64,000 nt of DNA from Fremontodendron californicum (taxonomy: Eukaryota; Streptophyta; Magnoliopsida; Malvales; Malvaceae): contig JAULJL010000028.1 in NCBI GenBank assembly GCA_030761205.1, positions 17,411,001-17,475,000 of the forward strand, written 5' to 3'. Of this stretch, positions 1 through 11,461 are shown one piece after another. Positions within the stretch are counted from its first letter, which is position 1. Every line of letters starts with the position of its first letter. The notes beneath the pieces are model-generated. The model saw nothing but the letters and a program-made list of their open reading frames with translations, had not been told where the DNA came from and searched no databases. Both the position numbers and the translations under genes were made by a program.

Positions 1-303
1 CCGTATATCTAAAAAGATATCCGGCTACCTTAGGAAAATATGTCAAATTAAATATTCTAAAACCAAAATACTTTGTGATTGTTTGAAAACAATTTTGAAA
101 AGCTTGAATTAACAATAAAAACTGGGCTAAAAATTTTTAAATGGCTCTAATTTCCTAAGTTTAAAAAATCCGGACTTGACTACCCTTAGCCCGGGACTTG
201 AAAAACCATTTTTAGAGTTTAAAAGGCTTAGAAATCACCCTAAGTCAGTAGCTAACCCTCCTAATCAGCCCACTCTAAGTAGATTAACCAAAACAGAAAA
301 TTG

Positions 304-945
304 GTTTTTCTTTAAATTCAATTCTGACTCCACTGTCCAGTTTTAATCCACGATTTTTTACCCTATTTTTAAAAATTCCAAAAATTCTGAAAAAAATACT
401 GGAGACTCAGGACATGTAAAACTACATGAGAAAAAATCGGTTTAATTTTTGAATCAAAGATGAATTCCCAGAAAAATCAGAGATGTACGAGTTTTTGGAG
501 GAGAAAAAACTGCTTTGTTTTTCTTTAAATTCAATTCTGACTCCACTGTCCAGTTTTAATCCACGATTTTTTACCCTATTTTTAAAAATTCCAAAAATTC
601 TGAAAAGATTACTGGAGACTCAGGACATGTAAAACTACACGATAAAAAATCGGCTTAATTTTCTGATCAAAAATGAATTCCCAGAAAAATCAGAGATGTA
701 CGAGTTTTTGGAGGAGAAAAAAACTGCTTTGTTTTTCTTTAAATTCAATTCTGACTCCACTGTCCAGTTTTAATCCACGATTTTTTACCCTATTTTTAAA
801 AATTCCAAAAATTCGGAAAAAAATACTGGAGACTCAGGATATGTAAAACTACACGATAAAAAATAGGCTTAATTTTCTGATCAAAGATAAATTCCCAGAA
901 AAATCAGAGATGTACGAGTTTTTGGAGGAGAAAAACTGCTTTGCC
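304..945 (-). repeat. Three tandem copies of a ~214-bp LTR segment (also 14232-14873)
   Basis: The marker GTTTTTCTTTAAATTC recurs at 304, 517 and 731, and each copy ends in GAGGAGAAAAA-CTGCTT. The homologous LTR part of element B (around 33480-33700, opposite strand) has one copy only, so the triplication belongs to A's subfamily. Confidence 0.85.
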
Positions 946-1986
946 AGCACATTTTTGCTTTTGATAAAATCATTTAAAAACCAAAGTAAAAATATTTGAA
1001 ACTCATAAAATGACTTGAAAGCAGTAGCTAGGACTCTTTGAAAGTTAGATAAAAATTGGCTAAATAAAAAAAATCACAAAGGTAGAATAATCAATTTGAC
1101 AAACTTAATTTTCCACAAGTGTGCTCAAGAGAGCATGACCTTGAACCATTAATTGGCTCAAGTCATTATTCAAGTGGCATGAACATGAAATGCATGAAAC
1201 AATGCAGCAAACATAATGCATGAAATGCATGGATCTAAACCTAAATGTAAGGAAAATGCATGACATAAATAATATGGCCTAGACCTAACATGAACTTGCA
1301 TGGCATTTAATGTAACCTAGACCTAAGACATGCATGGCATTTTCACAAACACAAGGCATGCTTAATTCAAAAATCCAACCAAATATCATGCAAATGCAAA
1401 AACCTAACAACTAGCATGACAAAAATACAACACACAATGCAAAACACATGGAGTAGCCAAATGGCCTCAAGCTCCAACAAGCATGGCATTTTCACAAACA
1501 CTTGGTATGCTAGCATGAAAAACTAAGTCATAACACAAAAATCACACAAGCATTTTCACAAACACCTAATATACCAAATCTAAAACATGCTCACTAAGAT
1601 ATAAAACAAGAATCATGCAAAGAATCACACAAGCATTTTCACAAACACTTAATATGCTAACTCTAAAACATGCTCAAATTTAAACAACATGAAAACAGAA
1701 AATTAAAAATGCAAAAACATGATATCTAAGACATAAATGGCAACAAACAAAGCAACCAAATTAAATATAACTTAAGAACATGAAATAACATAACACTTAA
1801 AACATCAAAAACAAAGAAAATAGCATAAACAATATGGTAAAATGAATTGAAACAACAACTTAAAATAAATAATGTAGGCCATTTGGCCATGGTGAGTTTA
1901 TTGTAAAAACAAAATGTAAAAAAATATACTTAAGAAAGGAAATGAAGGAAGAACAAGAAACATTATTTTAAAATGAAAACTCACCA

Positions 1987-2166
1987 AGTAGCTTTTGAAC
2001 GGATTAAGCTATAAACCCTCAGAGTAGCTTTTGAACGGATTAAGCTACGAACCCTCAGAGTAGCTTTTGAACGGATTAAGCTACGAACCCTCAGAGTAGC
2101 TTTTGAACGGATTAAGCTACAAACCCTCAGAGTAGCTTTTGAACGGATTAAGCTACGAACCCTCAG
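1987..2166 (-). repeat. Five 36-bp hairpin-forming tandem repeats in the 3' LTR
   Basis: Unit starts at 1987, 2023, 2059, 2095 and 2131; identical to the array at 15915-16094. It lies just downstream, in transcript sense, of the TATA-like box at 2267-2274. Confidence 0.9.
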
Positions 2167-3625
2167 AGTAAAACACTATGACTCACCACCCGGATAATCC
2201 TAATACAAGTGTATAGACTATCTCACAAGGGGTAGTGGGTGATCTCAACCAAAGGCCAAGACTCCTTATTTATAAGGTGAGCACCTCCTTGGCTTGACAT
2301 TACAAAGGGATGTGGGATTGGGACTTAGGCTCAAAAATGAAAATCTCTAACTTAACTCTTGATTTTTAATCACTTGATTGAAAAAATCCTAAGCTTCCTC
2401 CTTCCTTTGGGCTTGGGCAGGCCAGCACTTCTCTTTTCCAGCCCAGCTCTGATTTTTGAAAGGCCCAAAGAAGCCCTTTTCGGTTGCTTGGGTGAAACGA
2501 CCATTTTGCCCCCCGAATGCAAAATAAATATCAAACGGACTCCAAATTCAATTTTTATTTTTTTAATGCTTCCAAAATAATAAAATATTGAGTTCTGGAA
2601 GTTTTCAAAATTATCCGAGTCCGTTTGCTATTTATTTGGATTTTTTCTTCCCAAAATGTCCTTTTATGCCCCTACTTTTTACCATTTTTTAAACGAGCTC
2701 CAAATCAAGATTTTTCTTCACCAATCTCTTCAAAATAATTAAAAAGTGTGATCTGCAAGTTTTCATAATTTTTGGAGCTCATTTGGTATTTTTTCGGGAT
2801 TTATCGGCTTGAATTACTGCATAGGAGGCCCGGGATTTGGCCATTTTGCAAACGAACTCGGAATCAAGATTTTCTTTCGCCAATCTCTTTCAAATGATTT
2901 AAGAATGAGATTGACAAATTTTTCAGAATTTTCGGAGTCCATTTGCTATTTTTCCCAATTTTTTCCAATTTTGCCCTTTAACCTCCGAAACCCGGTTTTG
3001 CTCAAAACAAGTCCGATTTTCAGATTTTCTTCAATCTGAGCCTTGCACCATCCTTTTTAATCATTCCTCATCCATTGGGGGCTTTCCAATTCGGGCCATT
3101 TCTGTGATTCTTCCCGATTTCACCGAAATCCACTAAAAACTCTAATTCTCGGTTTTCTCCCGGATTGACTTTTCTTTCTGTTTTTCTTGCAAGTGACTTC
3201 TCCATTACCCGTAGTCAGTGCTTATCTTTCATTTGGAACCTTCAATTTCGACCAGTTTGATCGTTTAAGCACTTTTCCCCAAATTTCTCGGATTAGGGTT
3301 TCTTTTCTACTGAATCTCCAAATCCCAACTTCCGAACTCCATATCTTTCAATGTAGACCTCGGATTATCAAAATTCTTTCTCCATTTTTCAATTGAACTT
3401 AAATTCTTGATTTTGAAAGTGGGTTGACTTTTTCAGTAGTTGACTTTCTGGGGTTGACTTTTTCGGGGTTGACTTTTTTTCAAGTTTGACTTTTTATGCT
3501 CGCCCTCTTAAACTAAGTCTCGGAGTACCACCTGCAGGATGAAAACAGTCTTTTTATACTCGGAAACATCAATATAGGAAGAAAACATACCTGTTAAGTG
3601 GCCCGGACAAAATTAGGTGTCTACA

Positions 3626-3641
3626 GCTGCCCCTCTTTGGC
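3626..3641 (-). other. Polypurine tract of element A
   Basis: Read on the minus strand the sequence is GCCAAAGAGGGGCAGC and abuts the TGTAGACACC start of the 3' LTR. Element B has nearly the same sequence (GCCAAAGAGGGACAGT) at the same place. Confidence 0.85.
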
Positions 3642-4005
3642 TATTGCTGAGAATCAGGAATCAGGCAAAGATAAACCGACACTAATTTTGTACGGTCAGT
3701 GACATCACATGTGAAGGAAAGGGAAAGGGGTTTCTTTTTCATTTTAATTTTTTTCATTTTCTATTTTTCATTTTTTCATTTTTTTCTTCTTTCTTCTTTC
3801 TTCTTTTTTTCTTTTTTCTTTTTTCCTTTATTTTATTTTTATTTTATTTTTATTTTTATTTATTTTTATTTTATTTTTCTATTTTCTCTTTTTTCATTTT
3901 TTTTAAAAACAATAAATTGAAGATTTTGTCCTTAAATTGAATTCCCTGCCTAAACAAGGCTCGATTCGTCTTAAGGGAATGAATTCGATTTCAAAAGAAA
4001 AATTT
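3642..4005 (-). other. Low-complexity tract next to the element A polypurine tract
   Basis: Plus-strand T-rich run (about 3730-3905), purine-rich on the coding strand, between the tandem array and the polypurine tract. The 73-aa ORF at 3699-3920 is a phenylalanine-rich artefact of this tract. Confidence 0.7.
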
Positions 4006-5351
4006 ATGCTCGAAGGGCTTTAAAATTGGTGCCCGAAGGTCTTAAAATGGTGCCCGGAGGTCTTAAAAATTGGTGCCCGGAGGTCTTACCCCTGAAAAAA
4101 GTTATGCCCGGAGGTCTTAAAGATGTTGCCCGGAGGTCTTACCTGTGATTTGAAAAATTATGCCCGGAGGTCTTAAAAATTGGTGCCCGGAGGTCTTACC
4201 CCTGAAAACAGTTATGCCCGGAGCTCTTAAAGATGTTGCCCAGAGGTCTTACCTATGATTTGAAAAAAATTATGCCCGGAGGTCTTAAAAATTAGTGCCC
4301 GGAGGTCTTACCCCTAAAAAAAATAATGCCCGGAGGTCTTAAAGATGTTGCCCGGAGGTCTTACCTGTGATTTGAAAAATTATGCCCGGAGGTCTTAAAA
4401 ATGGTGCCCATAGGCCTTACCCCTGAAAAAAAGAGTTATGCCCGGAGGTCTTAAAAATTGGTGCCCGGAGGTCTTACCTGTGATTTGAAAAAAATGCGCT
4501 GTATGCGACTTTAAAAATGATGCCCGGAGGTTTTAAGAATGGTGCCCGGAGGCCTTACCCGCGATTTGGAAGAAATGCGCTGTATGCGACTTTAAAAATG
4601 ATGCCCGGAGGTCTTAAGAATGGTGCCCGGAGGCCTTACCCATAATTTGGAAGAAATGCGCTGTATGCGACTTTAAAAATGATGCCCGGAGGTCTTAAGA
4701 ATGGTGCCCGGAGGCCTTACCCATAATTTGGAAAAAATGCACTGTATGCGACTTTAAAAATGATGCCCGGAGGTCTTAAGAATGGTGCCCGAAGGCCTTA
4801 CCCATAATTTGGAAAAAATGCGCTGTATGCGACTTTAAAAATGATGCCCGGAGGTCTTAAGAATAGTGCCCGGAGGCCTTACCCCTGAAAAAAGTTATGC
4901 CCGGAGGTCTTAAAGATGTTGCCCGGAGGTCTTAAAGATATTGCCCGGAGGTCTTACCTGTGATTTGAAAAATTATGCCCGGAGGTCTTAAAAATGGTGC
5001 CCATAGGCCTTACCCCTGAAAAAAAGAGTTATGCCCGGAGGTCTTAAAAATTGGTGCCCGGAGGTCTTACCTGTGATTTGAAAAAAATGCGCTGTATGCG
5101 ACTTTAAAAATGATGCCCGGAGGTCTTAAGAATGGTGCCCGGAGGCCTTACCCATAATTTGGAAAAAATACGCTGTATGCGACTTTAAAAATGATGCCCG
5201 GAGGTCTTAAGAATGGTGCCCGGAGGCCTTACCCATAATTTGGAAAAAATGCGCTGTATGCGACTTTAAAAATGATGCCCGGAGGTCTTAAAGATATTGC
5301 CCGGAGGTCTTACCTGTGATTTGAAAAATTATGCCCGGAGGTCTTAAAAAT
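4006..5351 (-). repeat. Tandem-repeat array in the 3' UTR of element A
   Basis: About 1.35 kb of units around TGCCCGGAGGTCTTA spaced about 27 bp, organised into an 81-bp higher-order repeat: GTATGCGACT recurs at 4501, 4582, 4663, 4744 and 4825, then at 5094, 5175 and 5256, always 81 bp apart within a run. The reverse complement (AAGACCTTCGGGCA units) occurs at the same place in element B (47285-47720). Tandem repeats in 3' UTRs of Ogre-like elements are a known source of satellite DNA. Confidence 0.92.
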
Positions 5352-8264
5352 GTTCTTTGAAGAATTGTTGAAAATTACCCTAACGATTTTGAGAAGATGC
5401 GAATGCTTTTTGATGCAGATGCAGGTGTTGAATAAGACACGAAATGACTTAAACTGGTGCAAATGTCTTTAATGCAAATGTAAATGACTTGGATTGATGC
5501 CCATGTTTCATGATGCAGATGCCCCTACTAATTGTGTTCATGTAACTGGTTTATGAATGGTGTAACTACAATTACCACACAGTAATGAAAATGCAATGAT
5601 TCTAGAAATGATGCAATTGCTTGAGATGACACAAATACGAATTCCATGAAGAATGTAACTGTAAAGGTAAAATACAGATGCTTATGGAATAATGCCAATG
5701 CAAATACCCATGAATGATGCAAATGCTTGCCGACACTGTGCAGATGCAAAAGCTCGATAAAGAGATGAGTGCTCATGAGTGATGCAAGTGCCCCCGGCTG
5801 TTTTTCTAGACTTTGGCTTAGCCTTTCAAATTCATTTTTCCTCTTCAAATCAGAGTATATCTTCAATTCATTTTGGCTATTCTCTTTGCCCCAACAGTTT
5901 TTCAAACTTTCATCAACAGAGATCTGAACCGGGTTCTATTTCTTCTTCTCATATCTGGAAGTCAAGACTATCCTGGCAGTTCTACACCTTTGAGTTAGAA
6001 AAATCCTTGTCTCATGCCAACATCAAAATGGGTATTTCAAAAAAATCTTTTTATTTGTTTTCGCATTTTGAAAACTTCTGAACAAAAAATATTAACCCCA
6101 CAATGTGTGATGTACAAATCTTTTGAAGACTGATGATCATTGTTAGAAATTTCTCTAAGTATCAATCTGGGTTTTTTCAACTGGATTGGCAAGGCTTGGT
6201 ATAACAAGATTCTGGCTTTTCCAGGAAAACTTCATGACAAAAATGTATATCCCTTCTAGGCTCACAAATGGAACATGTTTTATAAATCATGAATTCATTG
6301 AGAACCAAACAAATTCAACATTCTTTTAGTTTCCATATCAAGGCATTTTGTCAAGCATCAAGATTGGCTGGGATGTTTAAACCGGAAAGTTTAATCTTAG
6401 GAACAAAGTTTCAGTTTTTGAAGACAATCCTCCGAATGAGAGCTGACAATTTGGGGGGTTCAGGAATTCCTAGATGTTCCTCGATGACCACTCCTTTAAT
6501 AAGATCTTTTCTTTTGGGGTATCGGCACTATCATCGATGGCATCGAAAATTCCCATTCTACTCTAGACCGCCCGTTTTTTTGGGTTTTCGCCCTAGAGTC
6601 CCATTCTTTTCAATTTTTCTCTTTTTTTTTTTTTACCATGCACTTGAGAATTCTAAATTCTTCCTTAGTGAAATGAGAATTTGATAAGATGGGATAAAAT
6701 CTGAGGAAAACCCTTCAAATTAAACATTCATGCTTGATCAAAATGGACTTTTAAAGCACGTAATGTAGGCCATGGCTCAGGATTCAGAAAGAAAGGATAA
6801 ATAGGCCCAAAATATGTGTTTGAGGGTAATCAGATCAAGGATCCTTTCTTGAAGAGGATTTTCTTTGAAGCATGTGTCTCTTCTTGGACATTTCTTTCTT
6901 TTTGATTTTGCTCTTTTTCTTCCTTGCTTTTGGCTTTCAATTTGCCATGTCTTTCACACACATTTTTTTATTGTGTTTTTTGTTTGTTTTTCTTGGCTTT
7001 CATTTCGTCATCTTTTCCTCTTCTTTTTTTCTTTGACAGAGTGCGCCCGTATTTATTCGGGGCTCCATTTGCTTTGTGTCTGTCCCTGAGCTGTCACTCA
7101 TTTCTCAATGATCTTTGAAAAGATATTTCCTCGCATTTGCCCCCCAGTGTAGAGGGTAATCCTTGATCAGGGTTCAAAGAATTAAGAATTCTTTTGGCTC
7201 AAAAGGGGTGACTATGGATAATAATTTTTTTCTTGTGAAATGGATATGAAAGATGGCCATTCATCATATCAAGCCCAAATATTCTCATTGAAAAGCAATC
7301 CTCAGGGGAAATAGATATTCAGAATTTCATTTTGCACTTTGGAATCATCCGAATTCTCATATGCATGATATCATGATTTTTCTTTTTTTTTTTTTCTTTT
7401 TTTTTTTTGTTTTTTTCGTCGCATGCCCCCAATGATTCATGCATTAGCCCATCCTTCTTCACTATGTATCCATCATTTCCACATATGATGCCCCAATTTG
7501 ATTATCCATGCGAATTTGTATCAACGAGGAACATGGCAAGTCTAGGTCTGTTTTGAAAAGGCTGAGTTTCCAATCTGAGTTCTTTGAAGAGACAAGGAAA
7601 ACATGACCCAAAAGCAGGTTTTCTCTGGGACAAGGGATAATCTAGTTTAATCATTGTGCCCCAAGGTGTCAATCATGAAGTGATGTCTGGGCAATTAGTG
7701 TTTTGTGGTCATTGGGAAAGGTCATGAATGGTTTTAGCACAATCCTGACACACACCAAATTATCAAAATCTGGATTCTTGAAAGAATGTCTCATTTGTTT
7801 GATTTTCAAGGAATTCAAAAAATTTCAAAAAGTTTGTTCCTTTGTTCATAGCCTAGACTAGGATTTACATCCTTGCTTATTTTGCAATGACAATGCTTCT
7901 CTTTTTTCATTCATTTTTCCTTGAAGCATTAGGTCTTTCAAGTGTTATTGATTCAAGGTTTAGGTATAGAGAAGCCCAAAAAAGAGGGGGATGGTGTTGG
8001 GTCATTTCTAACACTGATCATCAATCTTCTTGAGACTATCCATTATTAAAACTTCCTTAATGCTTGTTTTTGTAAATTCACGTTTATTTAAAACACAACA
8101 AACACAAAGCATTTAAAATTTATTTAATTCATGTAGATGTTAACATGAGACAAGTGCTTTCATCATCACAGTGTATAAAACTACATGCGTCAAAAATGCT
8201 CCTATTGACATCCTTCAAAGGTAGTAATTCTCCCCCTAAAACCCTGAAAGAAATTGATTTAGGG
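5352..8264 (-). other. 3' untranslated region of element A (pol deleted)
   Basis: Bases 7150-7370, reversed, match the sequence that follows the integrase stop in the other copies (19260-19450, 27040-27240, 45610-45800), and 6600-6860 matches their continuation. The part 7370-8264 after gag has no counterpart I recognised. Bases 5360-5790 hold degenerate GATGCAAATGC repeats. So pol is missing between gag and the normal 3' region. Short ORFs here (for example 5528-5905 and 6289-6684) have no recognisable features. Confidence 0.7.
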
Positions 8265-9680
8265 CTAAGTGGCCTTCCATTGATCGATAAGCTCCGGTGT
8301 CAAAATACCATCACGGATAAAACTTTCAATCATTTCCTTCAGTTGTCTGCATTTTTCAGTTGAATGCCCAACTACCCCTAGGTGATAATCACACTTGCTG
8401 TCAGGGTCATAACTCCTTGCTGATGGATTCGGAGCTATTTTCAAAGGTACCGGGGTAAGGTACTGATTCTTTATTAGTAATGGCAGTAAGTCAGGGATGG
8501 GGATTGGAATTCTTTCTTGATTTTCTCGCGGTCGTTTTCTAGAAGTAGGCCTTGTTGCAAGGGCTGGTATAGGATTAGGTGTTTGGGTAGGTAGGTACGG
8601 ATAAAGGCTTGGAGATACCTCAGTAGGGTAACATGATTGGTATGAGGGAAATTGGGAATATGGGATGAAATCTTCCATAGTTTGGACATCTTCCTCTTTC
8701 TTTCTTGGTGCCTTATTTCTCTCGGTATTGGATGTTCCTTCTCTTTCAAGTTTCCCATTCTTGATAGCATTCTCAATCATCTCCCCTGAAATTACCATGT
8801 CCGCAAAATTCTTCGAAGCATTGCCGACAAGTCTGTCATAGTACGGGGCGTGCAGTGTATTCACAAAAAGGATAGTGATTTCCTTTTGTGTCAAGGGCGG
8901 TTGTATTTGGGCAGCCAGGCTCATCCACCGTTGTGCATATTCTTTGAAGCTCTCAGTAGCTTTTTTCTCCATATTTTGCAAAGTGAGACGATCAAGTGTC
9001 TTGTCGGTCATATGCTTGTACTGGTTTAGAAAAGCCCCAGCCAAATCATTCCAAGAGCGAATCTGATCCTTGCTCAACTGACTATACCACCTAATTGCGG
9101 ACCCGCTGAGGCTATCCTGAAAGCAGTGAATCAAAAGCTTATCATTATCTATCTGACTTGTCATCTTTCGGCAGAACATAGTGATGTGGGCTGATGGATC
9201 GGTCGTCCCGTCATATTTCACAAAGTCAGGGATCTTGAACTTAGGAGGAATGACTAAATCGAGGACCAAGCATCGTTCTTTCGCCTCCACACTCCCGAAT
9301 ACATCTTTTCTTTCTATTGCCCGGAGCCTTTCATCTAACAACTGATATTTCCCTTGGGAATCTGCCAACTCAACCTCATTTACTGCAACCCTTTTCAACT
9401 TTGCCTGTTCAGCCGGATCATCTGATTTTAGGACATTGACGGGGTTAACAGTGTTCTGGGCATCACTTATTGCTACCTCATCTTGGCCCTTTTGTACCTC
9501 TAACCCTTCTCCGGCGACAAAGTTTTCGGTGTATCCTTTTCCCTTCATTACAGCAGACATTAGCTCCATCAGTTTAGTCATCTGATCCTTAGATTCTGCT
9601 TGAGATTTTGCTAGCTGTTCTCGCAATTCTCTCTGTTCCCTTTCCATTTTTTCCATTCGGGCAACTTGTTCATCCTCCAT
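8265..9680 (-). CDS. gag: Ogre-type Gag polyprotein, 471 aa, intact
   Basis: Structural protein that in retrotransposons forms the particle and packages RNA. The ATG at 9680 opens a coiled coil at residues 1-45 (EKMEREQRELREQLAKSQ), matching the gag start of element B at 38609. Residues 145-315 are the retrotransposon Gag domain: PPKFKIPDF, a block around IRWYSQL, and APYYDRLVG. Residues 330-420 are Pro/Tyr-rich. The knuckle CDYHLGVVGHSTEKC lies at 430-444 (C430, H433, H439, C444). No stop or frameshift is seen, unlike every other gag in the window. The ORF ends here without running into protease; autonomous relatives continue to pro-pol. The product is probably functional and could form particles containing A's RNA (inference). 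Confidence 0.9.
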   Translation of the reverse strand: MEDEQVARMEKMEREQRELREQLAKSQAESKDQMTKLMELMSAVMKGKGYTENFVAGEGLEVQKGQDEVAISDAQNTVNPVNVLKSDDPAEQAKLKRVAVNEVELADSQGKYQLLDERLRAIERKDVFGSVEAKERCLVLDLVIPPKFKIPDFVKYDGTTDPSAHITMFCRKMTSQIDNDKLLIHCFQDSLSGSAIRWYSQLSKDQIRSWNDLAGAFLNQYKHMTDKTLDRLTLQNMEKKATESFKEYAQRWMSLAAQIQPPLTQKEITILFVNTLHAPYYDRLVGNASKNFADMVISGEMIENAIKNGKLEREGTSNTERNKAPRKKEEDVQTMEDFIPYSQFPSYQSCYPTEVSPSLYPYLPTQTPNPIPALATRPTSRKRPRENQERIPIPIPDLLPLLIKNQYLTPVPLKIAPNPSARSYDPDSKCDYHLGVVGHSTEKCRQLKEMIESFIRDGILTPELIDQWKAT

Positions 9681-10510
9681 AGCACCGGCCTGTATTAAAA
9701 GTGTACTCAGTACTTCTTCTGATTTGAAATGGAAATTCTTTCAAAGACTCCTAAAGCCAAGCCAACTTCTATTTTATTTCCCCCAAATGTATGTCATGAT
9801 GAATGAGCCATGAATGCAATTTCATGCATGTGAAGCCTAAACAATATGATGTATGGATATGTACAATGGAAACATGCTGACCATATATGTGATAAATGCA
9901 ATCACAATGCCAACATGTTGCAAACAAAGAATAAAAAAATCAACACATGGATAAATGCAATGACTGATCATGTGCATTTTAGCATGTTTCCCAATGAATG
10001 ATCATATATCCTATGAATGCAACACGGTGTCAATTATGATACATGCAAACAATGAATGATTGATATAGAGTATATACAAAGAAAATCATGCTAACCATGT
10101 GTGTCATGAATGCGACCTAATGCTAACATGATGTATGTAATAAGCAAATTAATGCATGAACATATACAAAGAAATTATGCTGACTATGTTTGTTATAAAT
10201 GCAACCTGACAAATAATTGATGGGATGCAAAATGCAAAGGGGAAGATATCACGGAGGAAATAAGAATCGGAGGAACTTAATCATCAACATCTTTTAAATT
10301 TGAAGCATACTCAATTCATTCCCATATCAATGTTCACAATGGTATAAACCATGTTTTACAAAATTTGAGCAGTAGTTAAAACTGTCTTTACAAGCACTTT
10401 ATTCTTCCTAGCATCCTAAGGCTATAAGAGCCGGCTACTGAAAAAGTGAAATCCTATTACATCATATAAGACCGAAGTCTTTCCACTTCAATGCTGTAAA
10501 TCTCCCAATC
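9681..10510 (-). other. Spacer between the two Gag-like ORFs of element A
   Basis: No coding region. Bases 9690-10250 repeat the ATG-rich character of the leader before the first ORF; the motif ATGCATGAACATATACA(A/G)AGAAATTATG occurs near 10150 and near 11530. This suggests that a leader plus ORF unit was duplicated. Confidence 0.6.
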
Positions 10511-11461
10511 CTAATGGCGTTTTCCCAGTCCTTTATCAATCAGTGTCGTTGGATCCAACCACTTGGCATCTATGAGAGCTTGCACTTTCCTTTTGACTGC
10601 TATACAATCTTCGATGCTATGGCCAACAATTCCACAGTGATAATCACATCTTTCATTTGGATTATACCACATTGGATATGGTGGTAACAGGGGTTTCAAT
10701 GGGACACAGGCAACCATGTGATTTTGGATCAGTATAGGGAGGAGCTCTTGGTAGCTGATTGGAATGGGATCAAAATGCATTTGGGTCTTATTCTGGGATC
10801 GTTTCTTAGTCACACATGGCCTAGGAGTTGGGGCACTTGGTGGTAGCACTAAGGTTCGAACCGGAGTGTTTACATGGGGATGTGGCGGAACAGCATGGTA
10901 AGGGTATGGATTTGGACACGGGGCCTTTGGAGGTTGTACATAGCTCGAGGTTCCTATCTCAGGTACTGGATAAGGTGATTGATGAGGGAAATAGTATGAA
11001 CTGGTAGTTGGTAACGATGGAGTCGGATTCAGGAATCCCGTAGTGGTCGTCCCAATGGACGATTGGACCATAGTAGGGTGGGGATACTGGTTTGGACCTA
11101 GAACAGTTTGCAGGTATGGTACTGGATTCGAGGTTTCTGTCTTTGGTATCAGGCTTTCAGGTTTAATTATTTTCATGATTTTGTCCACAATTTCATCAGG
11201 ATTGCAACCTTTGTGGCATTGACAAGTGCAGGATCCAGCAAGGATTGTATGTTCTGGACCTAATGGTTTTGGTTGATCCGAAGATGATGCGAAGCCCTGA
11301 GAAAGTTCACCTTTACTGTTACCCATATCCTCAACCATTTTCAGCAATTTGGCAAGTTGTTCCTTCACCTCTCGGATTTCATGTCCATATTCATCTTGAT
11401 TGCGTTCCAAAGCACCCAATCGTTCCTCCGATTCATTCCTCATATCTCGAACCCCTTTCAT
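10511..11461 (-). CDS. Gag-like protein lacking the capsid domain, 316 aa
   Basis: Intact ORF from ATG at 11461. Residues 10-50 form a charged heptad-like coiled coil like the N-terminus of Ogre Gag. Residues 78-86 hold a Cys/His cluster (CTCQCHKGC). Residues 110-215 are proline/tyrosine-rich. The C-terminus carries the YQELLPILIQNHM segment and a knuckle-like CDYHCGIVGHSIEDC (C272, H275, H281, C286; C-x2-H-x5-H-x4-C), also present in the 471-aa Gag and in element B. The central retrotransposon Gag domain, about 170 residues in the neighbouring protein, is absent. It occupies the place where autonomous Ogres carry ORF1, to which it is not similar. Relation to Gag is visible in sequence; a role in RNA binding or packaging is inference. 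Confidence 0.8.
   Translation of the reverse strand: MKGVRDMRNESEERLGALERNQDEYGHEIREVKEQLAKLLKMVEDMGNSKGELSQGFASSSDQPKPLGPEHTILAGSCTCQCHKGCNPDEIVDKIMKIIKPESLIPKTETSNPVPYLQTVLGPNQYPHPTMVQSSIGTTTTGFLNPTPSLPTTSSYYFPHQSPYPVPEIGTSSYVQPPKAPCPNPYPYHAVPPHPHVNTPVRTLVLPPSAPTPRPCVTKKRSQNKTQMHFDPIPISYQELLPILIQNHMVACVPLKPLLPPYPMWYNPNERCDYHCGIVGHSIEDCIAVKRKVQALIDAKWLDPTTLIDKGLGKRH

Larger units (their letters stand above)
1..3625 (-). repeat. Element A 3' LTR (truncated by window edge)
   Basis: Same sequence as 13929-17553. The missing 909 bp correspond to 13020-13928 of the other copy. Its minus-strand start at 3625 directly follows the polypurine tract at 3626-3641. Near-identity to the 5' LTR implies recent insertion, since both LTRs are made from one template at integration. 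Confidence 0.93.

Noticed and set aside
1987..2166. Regular 36-bp repeats resembling a CRISPR array
   Set aside because: The units abut with no spacers, occur identically in the other LTR, and the DNA is a plant nuclear retrotransposon.
2359..3396. Three ORFs of 69-76 codons in the element A LTR (also 16287-17324)
   Set aside because: They lie in LTR sequence, have no family resemblance, and are not preserved in the related LTRs.
3699..3920. Phe-rich 73-aa ORF
   Set aside because: Translation of a long T-rich tract; no coding support.
4006..5351. Repeat-spacer look of the TGCCCGGAGG array as a CRISPR-like locus
   Set aside because: The intervals are themselves repeated (81-bp register) and the same array occurs in the 3' UTR of the related element B.
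6110..8050. Inverted similarity (GAAGA-TGATGATCA-TGTTAGAAAT) at 6120-6155 and 8005-8045
   Set aside because: Only about 30 bp match and the flanks do not align, so I do not call an inverted repeat.
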